Part shown: one piece after another, positions 1 to 8,718 of the stretch | Numbering within the stretch: the first letter of the stretch is position 1 | How the letters are laid out: each line of letters begins with the position of its first letter | Assembly (NCBI RefSeq): GCF_032191465.1 | Contig: NZ_JAQOUE010000001.1 | Span: forward strand, 1,922,001-1,986,000 | Direction: 5' to 3' | Origin: Candidatus Nitronereus thalassa | GTDB taxonomy: Bacteria; Nitrospirota; Nitrospiria; Nitrospirales; UBA8639 | DNA length: 64,000 nucleotides | Notes under the pieces: generated by a model | Told to the model about the DNA's origin: nothing | What the model saw: the letters and a program-made list of their open reading frames with translations, nothing else | Database searches by the model: none | Made by a program: the position numbers and the translations under genes

Positions 1-155
1 TATGGATATTTGAACGGCTTTTTTCCTCAAAAATATTTTACATGACTTGGCCCTGATCTTCCCTTCAAAAAGTGGGTTAAGATCCCCCAAGGATCGCCCG
101 AAAACAAAAACATCGGCCGAACACATGCCACTCACCATTCTAAAGAGGCCCTCCC

Positions 156-572
156 ATGCCCTCAACTAAGAATCGGTTCCAACAACAGGACACTCCCACA
201 TGGATGGACGCAAGTTCAGCCGTACGCCTCTGGATCAGCTTCTGGCCTCAGCATGAACCAGCAGTCCACCATCTGAAACTGACCAATGTAAAAATTCATC
301 CCTTTGGCCTTCAGTTTGAGACCCACCGCGAACTACCCTCAGGCACTCCGCTGGAAATTCGCCTCCTGTTGCCTCCCAAGACCGCCATGGCGTTGAAAGG
401 CACGGTGACCCATACCCAGGCGGGAGCCCCCTCGCCACATAAATTTCTTACCTCGATTCGGTTTACCATGATTCGTGAAACCGATCGAAAGAGACTTGAC
501 GATTTCGCCGTCAACCGCAGTATCACTCGTTTGCGAGCCCGCTGTTCACCTTCCCAAACTGTTTCTTCTTAA
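156..572 (+). CDS. PilZ-like domain protein
   Basis: 138 aa soluble protein. The central part has alternating beta-strand character and a PilZ-like 'lP.GTPLEI.LLLP' segment (about residues 60-75) followed by a 'GTVTHTQ' strand, as in PilZ domains that bind cyclic di-GMP. The usual N-terminal RxxxR and DxSxxG motifs are not obvious, so this may be a degenerate PilZ fold without ligand binding. It stands alone on the plus strand; the next gene is convergent. It resembles the clearer PilZ protein at 22011-22418 only in general fold. The ATG follows an AG-rich stretch (aaagagg) about 10 nt upstream. Function unknown; the PilZ assignment is tentative. Confidence 0.55.
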   Translation: MPSTKNRFQQQDTPTWMDASSAVRLWISFWPQHEPAVHHLKLTNVKIHPFGLQFETHRELPSGTPLEIRLLLPPKTAMALKGTVTHTQAGAPSPHKFLTSIRFTMIRETDRKRLDDFAVNRSITRLRARCSPSQTVSS

Positions 573-867
573 CCCTCTTCAGGAAAACGTTAAAGTCCCG
601 CCGGCAAAACGCTCTTCCTAACAATTAGTGTATTAAGTAAAAAAAGAGGCACCCCAGGAAGTCCTTCTTGCCTGATTTTTTTCAGGAAAGAAAAATTTTC
701 TGTGGCCAATTTGTGAAGTGAATTTAGGGCGTTTTTAAAGACAAGGTTTTTTGTGAGGGGCAAGAAAGCCAGGTGCGCAAACCCAGAGTGTATTGGCAAA
801 TACATGAGGATTTGCACGCCTGGCTGACACCGCCATTAGGGAAAAGGTCGGTTTCTGGATAAGCCCT
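573..867. other. Intergenic region, no supported gene
   Basis: About 295 bp between convergent genes. A 75-codon reading frame on the minus strand (590-817) has no family resemblance and no clear ribosome binding site, so it is not called. The stretch contains a short A/T-rich imperfect palindrome around 672-690 (cctga, T-run, tcagg) that could terminate transcription from either side. Confidence 0.4.
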
Positions 868-2613
868 TTAGGAATTGGACGTCAATAAGGACCGAAACGC
901 AGGGTCGGTTTCTACCAAACCTTTCAAAGTATCATTTTGCAACATATAGGCCCATGATTGATTACTGGACCCAGGAATTTTTTCATACCATTGTTTGGCT
1001 TCGGTTAACAGTTCCAACATCGCGGCATTATCGCGTTCTGGACGAAAGGCAAGGCTATAGGCCTTGGCATAGCTTGCGGAAAATTTCACCAAGGGTTCAT
1101 TCGTGGTGTGAAAGGCTTCATCTGCTTCTTCATAACCACGGATAATATCAGGATCATCAAAATGACGATTCCAAGCAACTTTACTTATTCGAGACCATGC
1201 AATCGCCAATAGGGTTTTGGCTCGAAGTTGTTTGTAGTCTTGAGGCACTTCCGACAGCAACTGCTGAGGAGCCATAATGGACGTCACTTGGTCATTAGTC
1301 CACCGATACGCCGAGATCAGCCGTAACCGTGTTTCAAAATCTCCCGGTCGCAAGTCCACCAAGGTTTCCATCGCTGGAATCATGCGATACAAATAATCTG
1401 CGGGTGTGGGTTCAGATTTTCCTCCCATTTCCATATGCGTCGAAAGGTCGAACCGATCGGTTCCTGACTGAACGGTCCAGTACAATTCATTGAACTCTTC
1501 ATAGAGAGACTCACCCGAGACTTCCACTCCATGGGTCCGCGCGGCGAAAGCCAAGAGGCCCTCATACAATTCGTGGGTAATCGCTTCCAAGCCAGCGACA
1601 TGGTGTGGATCCACCGCGAGCACTCGATTGAGCATAGCAATACGCTCTCGTGAGGTGGGAAGGGCTTTCGCTTGCTCAACCCCTTCGCTCAACAGGGCGC
1701 CTGCCTCTTGAGCCTTCCAGTACTCCGTCGTGTTTTGCACGAAACCTCCAGATTCCACGACAAACGGAATAGGTGTCCCCATGGGCGACACCAGGGGCAT
1801 GTTCAATACGGCTGCATCGGTGGGAAACCCATGCTGTTTCAATCCTGTCAACACCACCCATTTGACAGTCACAGCCTTGATCGGATGCAGTGGTTTTTTA
1901 TAGGGAACGTTCCAATCCATTTCACCTGGACCGTTGGCCACAGGAGAGGTCATGGGATTGGGATACGCAATTCGCGTGCGCACGAACACAGTGGGAACGG
2001 CCACGGCATGATCGCCATTCTTGATTTGAAATGAGGCATGCGGCAAAGGTCCGGCACCCAGGATTTCCATGGAAAAACCAGGGGAACCGGCAATAGCACC
2101 AATTTGTGGTATCACAAAAAATGAAGGGGCGCGCTGGTCAGTATTCGTTTCAGCTATAAGGAATCGTTTAAAGTCCGAAAAATTCACCAATTTGCCGACA
2201 CCTGGCCAAAGCTCGTCTAGCGCTCGATCTCGCTGTTCGATAACTTCCTCATGGGCTTGCACCAAACGGTCCCAACACCAAGAATAAATCTGATCAGAAT
2301 CCGCCGGGAATTTGTCCTCCGCCAATGAGCCAGCTTCCATCATTTTGAGCAAACACACAAAATCGTTTTGAGCCACGGCAATAGGATCACTCGCCGCCAC
2401 GGCTTGGCTATACCGCTGCACAACTTGTGATGCGGCTTGGGTCACCTCTCCAGGGACACCCGGATCAGCCAGAGCCTCCCCCCGTAGATTGAGGATCATG
2501 AAGGCGGTCAGGAACAACCCTATTCCTACGCCAACGACCCACCACCACAAAGGCGATGTTTTATAGGGAACGGCCCTACTTTGATATCGAAAATTTTCTA
2601 CAGTGTACTTCAT
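868..2613 (-). CDS. Membrane-anchored hypothetical protein with TPR-like C-terminal half
   Basis: 581 aa from the ATG at 2613, preferred over an upstream start because GGAGGAG sits 9 nt before it. One strongly hydrophobic helix follows a short N-terminal tail (about residues 22-42, starting with three tryptophans), so most of the protein should lie outside the membrane, probably in the periplasm. The middle (about 60-300) has no family I recognise. The C-terminal half is helical with repeated small/large residue spacing, like tetratricopeptide repeats. It lies 69 bp downstream of a cupredoxin gene on the same strand, and the two are probably co-transcribed. A role in assembling or scaffolding a periplasmic redox complex is possible but only inferred. 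Confidence 0.75.
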   Translation of the reverse strand: MKYTVENFRYQSRAVPYKTSPLWWWVVGVGIGLFLTAFMILNLRGEALADPGVPGEVTQAASQVVQRYSQAVAASDPIAVAQNDFVCLLKMMEAGSLAEDKFPADSDQIYSWCWDRLVQAHEEVIEQRDRALDELWPGVGKLVNFSDFKRFLIAETNTDQRAPSFFVIPQIGAIAGSPGFSMEILGAGPLPHASFQIKNGDHAVAVPTVFVRTRIAYPNPMTSPVANGPGEMDWNVPYKKPLHPIKAVTVKWVVLTGLKQHGFPTDAAVLNMPLVSPMGTPIPFVVESGGFVQNTTEYWKAQEAGALLSEGVEQAKALPTSRERIAMLNRVLAVDPHHVAGLEAITHELYEGLLAFAARTHGVEVSGESLYEEFNELYWTVQSGTDRFDLSTHMEMGGKSEPTPADYLYRMIPAMETLVDLRPGDFETRLRLISAYRWTNDQVTSIMAPQQLLSEVPQDYKQLRAKTLLAIAWSRISKVAWNRHFDDPDIIRGYEEADEAFHTTNEPLVKFSASYAKAYSLAFRPERDNAAMLELLTEAKQWYEKIPGSSNQSWAYMLQNDTLKGLVETDPAFRSLLTSNS

Positions 2614-2682
2614 AACCACTTCTCCTCCACTAATTCTATGGGCTATTACTTCTCTTTCTCCACTCCACTTTAGCATACCTTT

Positions 2683-3150
2683 TTAATCCTCCACTACGAT
2701 GGTTCCATTCATAACATGCCCCGGAAGATCACAAAAAAATGGGTAAGACCCGGCATGTTTTGCGGAAAAGGTCAGCTCCGCATGTCCCTGAGAAGGAATC
2801 AGCACCCGTTGGAACCCTTGTCCATTAAATTGAGGGGCTCCATTCCCGCTAACTTGCACATGCGTCTGGGCCAACAGGTCCGCAGGCACAAAGGCATGCA
2901 ATTCCACATCGTCATTCTTTAATACCAGCCGAGTCTGTTCTCCCACACGAAGATGAATTACATGTGGCAGAAACCGGCGATTCTCAATGTGCACGGTGAC
3001 CACGCGCACATTTTCCACAGCTGAATGGCTGTTCGAATGCGGAGCGGCTTCTAGCGGGGAAATCAGGACTCCCAGCCCCCCGACCAGCCCCCAACCTAAG
3101 ACCAGGGTCAGAATGCCTTTACTCAGGGGCGTTCTAGAGATTCTACGCAA
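2683..3150 (-). CDS. Exported cupredoxin-domain protein
   Basis: 155 aa. An N-terminal signal peptide (arginine-rich start, hydrophobic stretch about 11-30, Ala-rich cleavage region near 35) is followed by one cupredoxin domain. The type 1 copper ligands are visible: His85 in 'VELHAF', then Cys140, His145 and Met147 in 'FFCDLPGHVM'. Such domains carry single electrons in the periplasm, or form part of larger copper enzymes; plastocyanin/azurin-like carriers are of similar size. It is the first gene of a pair with the membrane-anchored TPR-like protein just downstream. In a nitrite oxidiser a small copper protein could shuttle electrons near the respiratory chain, but nothing here links it directly to NxrAB. 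Confidence 0.85.
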   Translation of the reverse strand: MRRISRTPLSKGILTLVLGWGLVGGLGVLISPLEAAPHSNSHSAVENVRVVTVHIENRRFLPHVIHLRVGEQTRLVLKNDDVELHAFVPADLLAQTHVQVSGNGAPQFNGQGFQRVLIPSQGHAELTFSAKHAGSYPFFCDLPGHVMNGTIVVED

Positions 3151-3332
3151 ATTTTTACCACCTTAGAAAGGTCCCAAGCAACGATCACCGAATTCAAGTT
3201 CTCGAAATCTCCCAGAGAGGTCATCTTTGCCTCACAAGCATAAAATCTCCCTAAAGTTTGCTGCCAATTATCCGACAGAAGCTGTTGAGACAATTTGTTG
3301 GAAATTTTATTGAATTTAGTGAAGGACCAGCT

Positions 3333-3467
3333 ATGTTAATGAATTACCTTCTGTTAGGAGTCGTCTTAGGAGCCATCGTGGTTTTTGCGTGGTTTGAAGT
3401 CTCGCGGAGCGGATCAGTCGACTCCAATTTCGGCATGAACATGCTGAAGCGGCGTCTTCGGGATTAG
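3333..3467 (+). CDS. Small single-pass membrane protein
   Basis: 44 aa from the ATG at 3333, chosen because GAAGGA lies 7 nt upstream and the hydrophobic helix then starts at once (MLMNYLLLGVVLGAIVVFAW). A short charged tail ends in KRRLRD. No family recognised. It sits between the divergent cupredoxin operon and the PpiD-like gene. Short membrane proteins of this shape are common as respiratory-complex accessories, but there is no direct evidence of that here. Moderately sure it is a real gene, given the RBS and a clean transmembrane segment. Confidence 0.5.
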   Translation: MLMNYLLLGVVLGAIVVFAWFEVSRSGSVDSNFGMNMLKRRLRD

Positions 3468-3646
3468 CTTCCCTGCCTGCCACGACGATTCCCCATATCC
3501 CGTTTCCTTATTTTTTGGTCATCCAGCCGAACGTTCAGCGGTATCGCATCCAACACTTTCACCTTACCTATATCTGGCAGCTTGCTTCAAGGAAGCCCCC
3601 TGCGTAAAATGCCCGAACGTTTGCCTAAGTTCCACTGGAGACCCGT

Positions 3647-4357
3647 ATGATTAAACTTATTCGCGAAGGCTCGAAAAACCACCCTTGGCTCCTCAAACTC
3701 ATCATCATCCTCATTGCCGTCACCTTTGTGATTGGAATGGGATGGTTTGGCTATGAAAGCTCGCAACAACCCAATGCCGTCGCCATGGTCGGTCCTTATA
3801 ATATAAGCCTGGAAGAATTTCGTCGGTCCTACAACCGCATGTACCGATTTTATAAGGATGAGCTAAAGCAAGAAATCGTGGACGAAGCAGACCTGAAACA
3901 ACAAGTTATTCAGTCCATGGTCGATCAGAAAGTCTGGCTCCTTACCGCTGATGAGTGGGATCTCGACGTTTCTCCGGAATTGCTCCGCGACGAAATCATG
4001 AAAAAAAAGGAATTTCAAAAAGACGGAAAATTTGATGCAGATCTTTACCACCGTCTCCTTGCGGCCAATCGCTACACTCCAAAACAATTCGAGGCACAAC
4101 TCATTAAAGATTTACGCACGCAACAGGCACAAGTGATTGTTCAGGATGTGGCCACCCTGAATCCTTCAGAAATTCAGGAAGCTGAAGAATTGGCTGCCCG
4201 GCAAACGGCAGGGATGGAAGATGAGGCAGAAAAGGAACGGGTTCGTCAACGCATTCGATTGCAAATTTTATTTCAAAAGAAGCAGCGGGCTTTGCAGGCT
4301 TTTCAAAATGCCAAGCGTTTAAGGGCTGATGTCGAAATTCGGGAGGAGTTTCTCTAG
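3647..4357 (+). CDS. SurA/PpiD N-terminal-type chaperone lacking a PPIase domain
   Basis: 236 aa. A single transmembrane helix (about residues 15-37) follows a short basic N-terminus, as in PpiD. After it comes a helical SurA_N-type segment: 'VGPYNISLEEFRRSYNRMY', then 'QVIQSMVDQKVWLLTADEWDLDVS' style helices and a 'FDADLYHRLLAANRYTPKQFE' block typical of PpiD. The protein ends before any parvulin PPIase domain, so it is much shorter than canonical PpiD (about 620 aa). No frameshifted remainder is seen downstream before the convergent sulfatase. It is probably a membrane-anchored periplasmic chaperone that holds newly exported proteins. GGAG 6-7 nt upstream supports this start. Confidence 0.8.
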   Translation: MIKLIREGSKNHPWLLKLIIILIAVTFVIGMGWFGYESSQQPNAVAMVGPYNISLEEFRRSYNRMYRFYKDELKQEIVDEADLKQQVIQSMVDQKVWLLTADEWDLDVSPELLRDEIMKKKEFQKDGKFDADLYHRLLAANRYTPKQFEAQLIKDLRTQQAQVIVQDVATLNPSEIQEAEELAARQTAGMEDEAEKERVRQRIRLQILFQKKQRALQAFQNAKRLRADVEIREEFL

Positions 4358-4367
4358 GCTTCCGGTC

Positions 4368-5753
4368 TCATTCCACACATAGGTTCTGACAACGACCCGG
4401 AACACTCCACATTCGTTTTGGAATTGTCGGTGACAATCCCTCTTCTCCCCGTTGAAGAAACTCATTCAAACGCTTCACAATATCAGGGTATTCCCTTGTA
4501 AAACTGTAGTTTTCAGACGGATCCTTCTCCATATCAAACAATAAGCCCTTTCCATAGTACGAGTTCTTGTGATTGAGCCGAACCAGCGCATTGCCATACT
4601 TCGACTCGATGACTAACTTCCAACGACCACTACGAACGGCTGCAAGACGATCACCGTCAAAAAGGTACAGGACTTCATGAGGAGATCCTGCACCGTCTCG
4701 AAGCATCAGAAAAATGTCCTGGCCATCGATTTTCCGATCACTGGGAACCTGTCCCCCGGCAGCGCTGACGAAAGTTGGAAACAGGTCAATGTTCATTGCC
4801 GGTTCATCAGAAGTCGTACCAGCCGGTAAGACCCCTGGCCACCAGGCAATGAAAGGCACACGGAGGCCACCCTCCCAAGCCGTCGACTTTCGGTCACGAA
4901 GATTTCCTGAACTGCCTTCCCACCATGGCCCATTATCACTCAAAAACACTACCATTGTGTGTTCCTGAAGACCAAGCCGATGTAGCGTGTGCAGAATCTC
5001 ACCCACGCTCCAGTCCAATTCCTCAACGACATCACCATAAAGCCCCGCATGTGAACTACCCGAGAATCGGTCTGACACATGTAACGGCACGTGAGGAAAG
5101 GTATGCGACAGATACAAAAAGAAGGGCTTCTCCCTGTTTGCCTCAATAAACCTGACCGACTCGGCCGTATAACCTTGTGTTAATGTCCGCTGGTCAACCG
5201 GCTCTTCAATCGATTCTCTTCCCCGGTAAAGCGCCAAAGGCAACATATCATTGCTGTGCAATAGTCCGAAAAACTCGTCAAACCCTTGTAAAATTGGAGA
5301 CTGTTCCGGCTTATCCCCCAAGTGCCATTTTCCAACCAAACCCGTGTGATAACCCTGGGATTTTAAGACCTCAGCCAGAGTAATCTCATCAGACGCAAGA
5401 CCCACATCATTGCTCGGTCGCGCGACATCATGAACCAAATCAAGCCGAATCGGATACCGGCCCGTGAGCAATCCCCCTCGAGCTGCGGTACAGACATTGG
5501 CACTGGAATAAAAGCTGGTAAGCCGGACCCCCTCAGCGGCCATGCGGTCCAGGTTTGGTGTTTGGATAAGCGTGGACCCGTAGACCCCAAGATCACCATA
5601 GCCAAGGTCGTCGGCAAGAATAATAATGAAATTTGGCGGCCGATCTGAGTCAGTCGCTTGTGAACTTTGTATTGAGCTACAAGCGTTGCCCAAGACCAGT
5701 AGGGGAACGATAAAGATGAGACTGGGAGTTGAAGGTCTAGTCTGTATTTTCAT
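4368..5753 (-). CDS. Lipoprotein sulfatase (arylsulfatase A family)
   Basis: 461 aa. The N-terminus carries a lipoprotein signal with lipobox LGNAC (Cys25), so the mature protein should be membrane-anchored. The sulfatase core begins at 'NFIIILADDLGYGDLG' (metal-binding Asp48/Asp49). The catalytic signature C-T-A-A-R is at Cys88, within 'SANVCTAARGG', followed by LTGRYP; Cys88 would be converted to formylglycine by a maturase not found in this window. Later motifs 'GKWHLG' and 'FLSDNGPW' also fit the family. It hydrolyses sulfate esters, substrate unknown. It stands alone, convergent with the PpiD-like gene, and borders a repeat copy and the HicAB region. Confidence 0.92.
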   Translation of the reverse strand: MKIQTRPSTPSLIFIVPLLVLGNACSSIQSSQATDSDRPPNFIIILADDLGYGDLGVYGSTLIQTPNLDRMAAEGVRLTSFYSSANVCTAARGGLLTGRYPIRLDLVHDVARPSNDVGLASDEITLAEVLKSQGYHTGLVGKWHLGDKPEQSPILQGFDEFFGLLHSNDMLPLALYRGRESIEEPVDQRTLTQGYTAESVRFIEANREKPFFLYLSHTFPHVPLHVSDRFSGSSHAGLYGDVVEELDWSVGEILHTLHRLGLQEHTMVVFLSDNGPWWEGSSGNLRDRKSTAWEGGLRVPFIAWWPGVLPAGTTSDEPAMNIDLFPTFVSAAGGQVPSDRKIDGQDIFLMLRDGAGSPHEVLYLFDGDRLAAVRSGRWKLVIESKYGNALVRLNHKNSYYGKGLLFDMEKDPSENYSFTREYPDIVKRLNEFLQRGEEGLSPTIPKRMWSVPGRCQNLCVE

Positions 5754-5792
5754 TACGATTTTAAAATATCATCTTGCGGGATTTCACGTCAG

Positions 5793-5906
5793 CCTCCGCA
5801 CCGAATAAGATTGCTCAGAAACTCACGGAGTTTATCCTGGGTTTTTTCGAAGAACTAAACAGTCTTCGCCAAAGAAGGCGATTCGGTGCTGCGACTTCCT
5901 GCGGGG
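5793..5906 (+). repeat. Dispersed repeat, partial copy D
   Basis: Matches the 3' half of the dispersed repeat seen at 6520-6742. Shared blocks, in the same order, are 'ccgaataagattgctcagaa', 'cagtcttcgccaaagaag', 'gcgattcggt' and a GC-rich end. It lacks the 5' block with 'tttgtttcggcaaaag', so it is a truncated copy. It lies just upstream of the sulfatase start. Confidence 0.75.
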
Positions 5907-6007
5907 AGGCACTCTAGGAACATATCACATTCTCAAATTGAGGGGAGGGAAGAAAAACCAAGTCCTATTAAACCCAAATCTCTATATTCGAACCCTAGGA
6001 CCATCTA

Positions 6008-6247
6008 TTAAGCCTTTCGACTAGCGGTCACAAATTCATCAACCGTTAACCGCACCAAACGGATCAAGGAGCGAAGCGTACCCTTGGCCACTTCCTTATG
6101 GTCAGGGATAGAAAGTGTGGCTATCTGGCCTTCCTTGACCAGAATAATATGACTGCCACGCTGGCGAGCTATTTTCCAACCAAGCTTTTCGAATACCGCA
6201 ACAACCTCCTGACCGCATAACGTTGGGAGTTGATGCCATTTATACGG
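6008..6247 (-). pseudogene. hicA: HicA-like toxin lacking an in-frame start codon
   Basis: Translation of 6241-6011 gives a clear HicA double-stranded-RNA-binding-like sequence: 'KWHQLPTLCGQEVVAVFEKL', 'GWKIARQRGSHIILVKEGQ', then 'TLSIPDHKEVAKGTLRSLI'. It includes the conserved RQRGSHI block with the catalytic-type His. HicA is an mRNA interferase neutralised by HicB. No ATG, GTG or TTG lies in frame between the upstream TGA (6250-6248) and the start of the conserved region. The ATG at 6239-6237, right after the hicB stop, is in another frame and yields an unrelated short peptide. One missing base would explain this: inserting a G to make GTATGAAATGG restores both a hicB stop and a hicA ATG overlapping as ATGA. 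It is either a toxin inactivated by a frameshift or one using a very unusual start. Confidence 0.75.
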
Positions 6248-6461
6248 TCACCTCAATTTCTCTTGTTTCTACGGTTACAGGGAGTCCTTTTTCGGCGCGC
6301 ACTTCAAGGCAGAGCTGGATAGCTTCTTTAATATTTTCCAAAGCCTCCTCTTCATTTTTCCCCTGACTCACGCAACCCGGAATTGTGGGGCACTCTACCA
6401 CCCACATTCCATCCTCATCGCGATCGAGTGTAACCGTGTACTTCAAACGATCCCTCCTCAC
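6240..6461 (-). CDS. hicB: HicB-type antitoxin
   Basis: 73 aa, a single HicB/UPF0150 domain. It shows 'YTVTLDRDEDGMWVVECPTI', then 'PGCVSQGKNEEEALENIKEA' and a C-terminal 'LPVTVETREIEV' strand. There is no C-terminal helix-turn-helix or ribbon-helix-helix, so this is the short antitoxin form. It precedes the HicA-like sequence on the same strand, in the reversed HicB-HicA order that is common in nature. The partner appears to have lost its start codon, so HicB may be a solitary remnant. An RBS (GAGG) lies about 6 nt upstream. The pair sits between two copies of a dispersed repeat. Confidence 0.88.
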   Translation of the reverse strand: MRRDRLKYTVTLDRDEDGMWVVECPTIPGCVSQGKNEEEALENIKEAIQLCLEVRAEKGLPVTVETREIEVTV

Positions 6462-6519
6462 AAAACCTTTCTTCTCACATTCGGTGGCATTTTAAACAAA
6501 TATGGAACTACCTGCACGT

Positions 6520-6742
6520 ATAACCTTTGCGGGCTTTCACCCACGCCGACGAGGTTCCTTCGGCGTTGGCTCAGGACAAGCACTTTTGTTTCGGTAAAAG
6601 GGCCCAAAACCATTCTTGCCCGTGCACGGCCCTCCGCCTCTGTACCGAATATAATGGCTCAGAAACTAGCTGGGCTCAAACACTCTTCGCCAAAGAAGTC
6701 GATTCGGTACTGCGGCTCCGCCGCGCCCAACGCGCTAAAAAA
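6520..6742 (+). repeat. Dispersed repeat, copy A
   Basis: About 220 bp. It shares ordered blocks with 47465-47712 (same strand) and 49045-49268 (opposite strand): a 'gacgaggt' edge, 'cttttgtttcggtaaaag', 'ggcccaaaaccat', a 'cggccctccgc' GC-rich stretch, 'atggctcagaaact', 'tcttcgccaaagaag', 'tcgattcggtac' and 'gccgcgccca'. The reading frame through it resembles no protein family and differs between copies, so this is a non-coding repeat and not a gene. Confidence 0.85.
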
Positions 6743-6788
6743 GGGAAAAGGCGTTCTCTCCTCAAGAATTTGACGTACTTTATCCAAC

Positions 6789-7565
6789 CTAACTTTCATT
6801 GTCTTCCTTTTCTTTAGCTTTCTGGAGACTTATAGCCATTCTATCGTGAGAAACAGAAATCCGATCTGAAGCAATTTTTGTAACGCCTACCGCCTCTACA
6901 TCGTCTTTAAAAGAAGTCGGCGGATAAAAAAGCTTTCCACCCTGAAGCTGCTGCCGCACAGGGGCCAAACGATAGCGCCCAAATTGCGACGGAATCATTG
7001 TTTCAAATTCATCCAGAACGGTCATTGTGGCAACTCTAGAGAATACTCCCGAGACAAATACTACGCTGTATTCATTGGTTGAATCCACTCCCATTGGAAA
7101 GTCATCCGATTCAGGATGAAGCTCTTTTATCAAAGCGACCCCAAGAATCAACCGACCCCGGATATCATCGATTGGAAAAAGTACACGTTCGCGCAATGTA
7201 TACTTTTCGGAATAAAGGACATCTGGATGGTTTGCAATCCATGCCAAGCCTTCAATCTTCCACATCCACCGAATCAACAACTCGGCTTCAAAGTCTGTTA
7301 TTCCTCGACCTTGCTCAATCTCTTCGAAGAGCATAGATACAGGCCCTTCAAGCTCTTTCCCAAAAGCTGTATTACAATCTTCACAGAGGGGAAAAGTACA
7401 AGCCAGCGCGGGAACATCGTGTTTTCCTCCCCAGCGAATACCGCTTTGATTTGTTCTGGTTCTGAGGATAAGCCATTTGGGAAAGATGTGCTCTTTGTTC
7501 ATTGGAACACCTTGCCTGTTACAATCAGCGCAACGCTCCTTGAGGTGTTTAAGATCCTCTGTCAT
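6789..7565 (-). CDS. HNH-type nuclease-like protein
   Basis: 258 aa. The N-terminal 70 residues carry an HNH-like metal site: Cys12-x2-Cys15, then Glu25-His26 in 'NKEHIFPKW', then Cys61-x2-Cys64-Asn65 in 'CEDCNTAFGKELEG'. This is the layout of small zinc-finger HNH domains. The remainder (about 75-258) is not recognised. HNH proteins of this size occur in mobile elements, in anti-phage defence and as stand-alone nucleases. The neighbours (a toxin-antitoxin remnant and repeats) suggest an accessory origin. Its activity cannot be judged from sequence alone, although the metal ligands appear intact. Confidence 0.7.
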   Translation of the reverse strand: MTEDLKHLKERCADCNRQGVPMNKEHIFPKWLILRTRTNQSGIRWGGKHDVPALACTFPLCEDCNTAFGKELEGPVSMLFEEIEQGRGITDFEAELLIRWMWKIEGLAWIANHPDVLYSEKYTLRERVLFPIDDIRGRLILGVALIKELHPESDDFPMGVDSTNEYSVVFVSGVFSRVATMTVLDEFETMIPSQFGRYRLAPVRQQLQGGKLFYPPTSFKDDVEAVGVTKIASDRISVSHDRMAISLQKAKEKEDNES

Positions 7566-7659
7566 TTAGGACTCCAGAGCTTATAAACAATTGTTTATTC
7601 AACGGCATACCCCGTACGCTATTTTCCGTAAGAGGGGGAGAAATTATGTCCCATATTTT

Positions 7660-8676
7660 TCATTCTATCAGCATGGCGTCGCCGTAGCTGTAGAAACGAT
7701 ATTTTTCTTTGACGGCTTCTTGGTAGGCAGCACGGATTTGGTTTTGTCCGGCTAGGGCGGATACTAGCATGATGAGTGTGGTACGGGGGAAGTGGAAATT
7801 AGTAAGCATGGCATCGACGATTTTAAATTGATAGCCGGGGAAAATGAATAACTTCGTGCCTCCGCTTCCTGGATATACGAGACCATCATTGACCGCCGAG
7901 GCCTCTAGTGTTCTGACAGCAGTGGTTCCGACGGCCACGATGCGACGGCCATCGGCTTTGGCTGTATTAATGGATTCGGCAGCTTGATCGGAAACTTCGT
8001 ACCATTCGGCATCCATACGATGATCTTCAACATTTTTGGCAATCACTGGCTTGAAGGTACCCGGGCCTACATGGAGAGTCACGTTGATAATATGAATGTG
8101 TTGTTTCCTCAAATTCGCGAGAAGTTCTTCGGTGAAATGGAGACCGGCGGTAGGTGCGGCAACGGCACCTTCATTTCTCGCAAAGACCGTTTGATATGTT
8201 TCGGCATCTGATTTTTCCACTTGGCGTTTGATGTAGGGAGGCAAGGGAATTTCGCCACTACGTTGCAGTAGATCATGCATCGTCCCCGTCAGAGTAAATT
8301 TCACTACCGTTCGTTCTCCCCGCTCTCTGACGATGGCGGAGGCACCCTCAGAAAACTGGAGGACTTGCCCTTCTTTCACATGGCCTTTGAGCAATACCTC
8401 CCACATGGTGTCTCCGAGAGATCGCACCAACAACAATTCTACTTTGCCACCACTAGGCAATTTAATCCCACGCAGTCGTGCAGGAATAACTTTGGTGTCA
8501 TTGAGAACCAGCACATCGCCTGGGACAAGAAAGGATGGAAGATCTCGCACTTGTTTGTGGAGGAAGGCTCCATTGTTCTTCGGCACCACTAATAATCGCG
8601 CCTGATCCCTGGGAGACACGGGATATTCGGCGATGAGAGTTTCATCGAACGGAACATCGAAATCAGAAAGGAGCAT
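7660..8676 (-). CDS. queA: S-adenosylmethionine:tRNA ribosyltransferase-isomerase
   Basis: 338 aa, full length for QueA. It transfers and isomerises the ribosyl group of SAM onto 7-aminomethyl-7-deazaguanine in tRNA, giving epoxyqueuosine. Family signatures are clear: 'YPVSPRDQARLLVV' near the start, 'VLNDTKVIPARLRG' and 'AAPTAGLHFTEELL' in the middle, 'LHVGPGTFKPV', and 'TNFHFPRTTLIMLVSALAG' near the end. It is the last gene of the long minus-strand run, 42 bp downstream of the SpoIID-like gene. No other queuosine gene is in the window. Confidence 0.97.
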   Translation of the reverse strand: MLLSDFDVPFDETLIAEYPVSPRDQARLLVVPKNNGAFLHKQVRDLPSFLVPGDVLVLNDTKVIPARLRGIKLPSGGKVELLLVRSLGDTMWEVLLKGHVKEGQVLQFSEGASAIVRERGERTVVKFTLTGTMHDLLQRSGEIPLPPYIKRQVEKSDAETYQTVFARNEGAVAAPTAGLHFTEELLANLRKQHIHIINVTLHVGPGTFKPVIAKNVEDHRMDAEWYEVSDQAAESINTAKADGRRIVAVGTTAVRTLEASAVNDGLVYPGSGGTKLFIFPGYQFKIVDAMLTNFHFPRTTLIMLVSALAGQNQIRAAYQEAVKEKYRFYSYGDAMLIE

Positions 8677-8718
8677 GTTGTTGATAGTTAGGAATATGAA
8701 AACAATATTGACGAGAAT

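Noticed and set aside
590-817. 75-codon minus-strand frame
   Set aside because: No RBS, no recognisable domain and poor codon use; probably chance.
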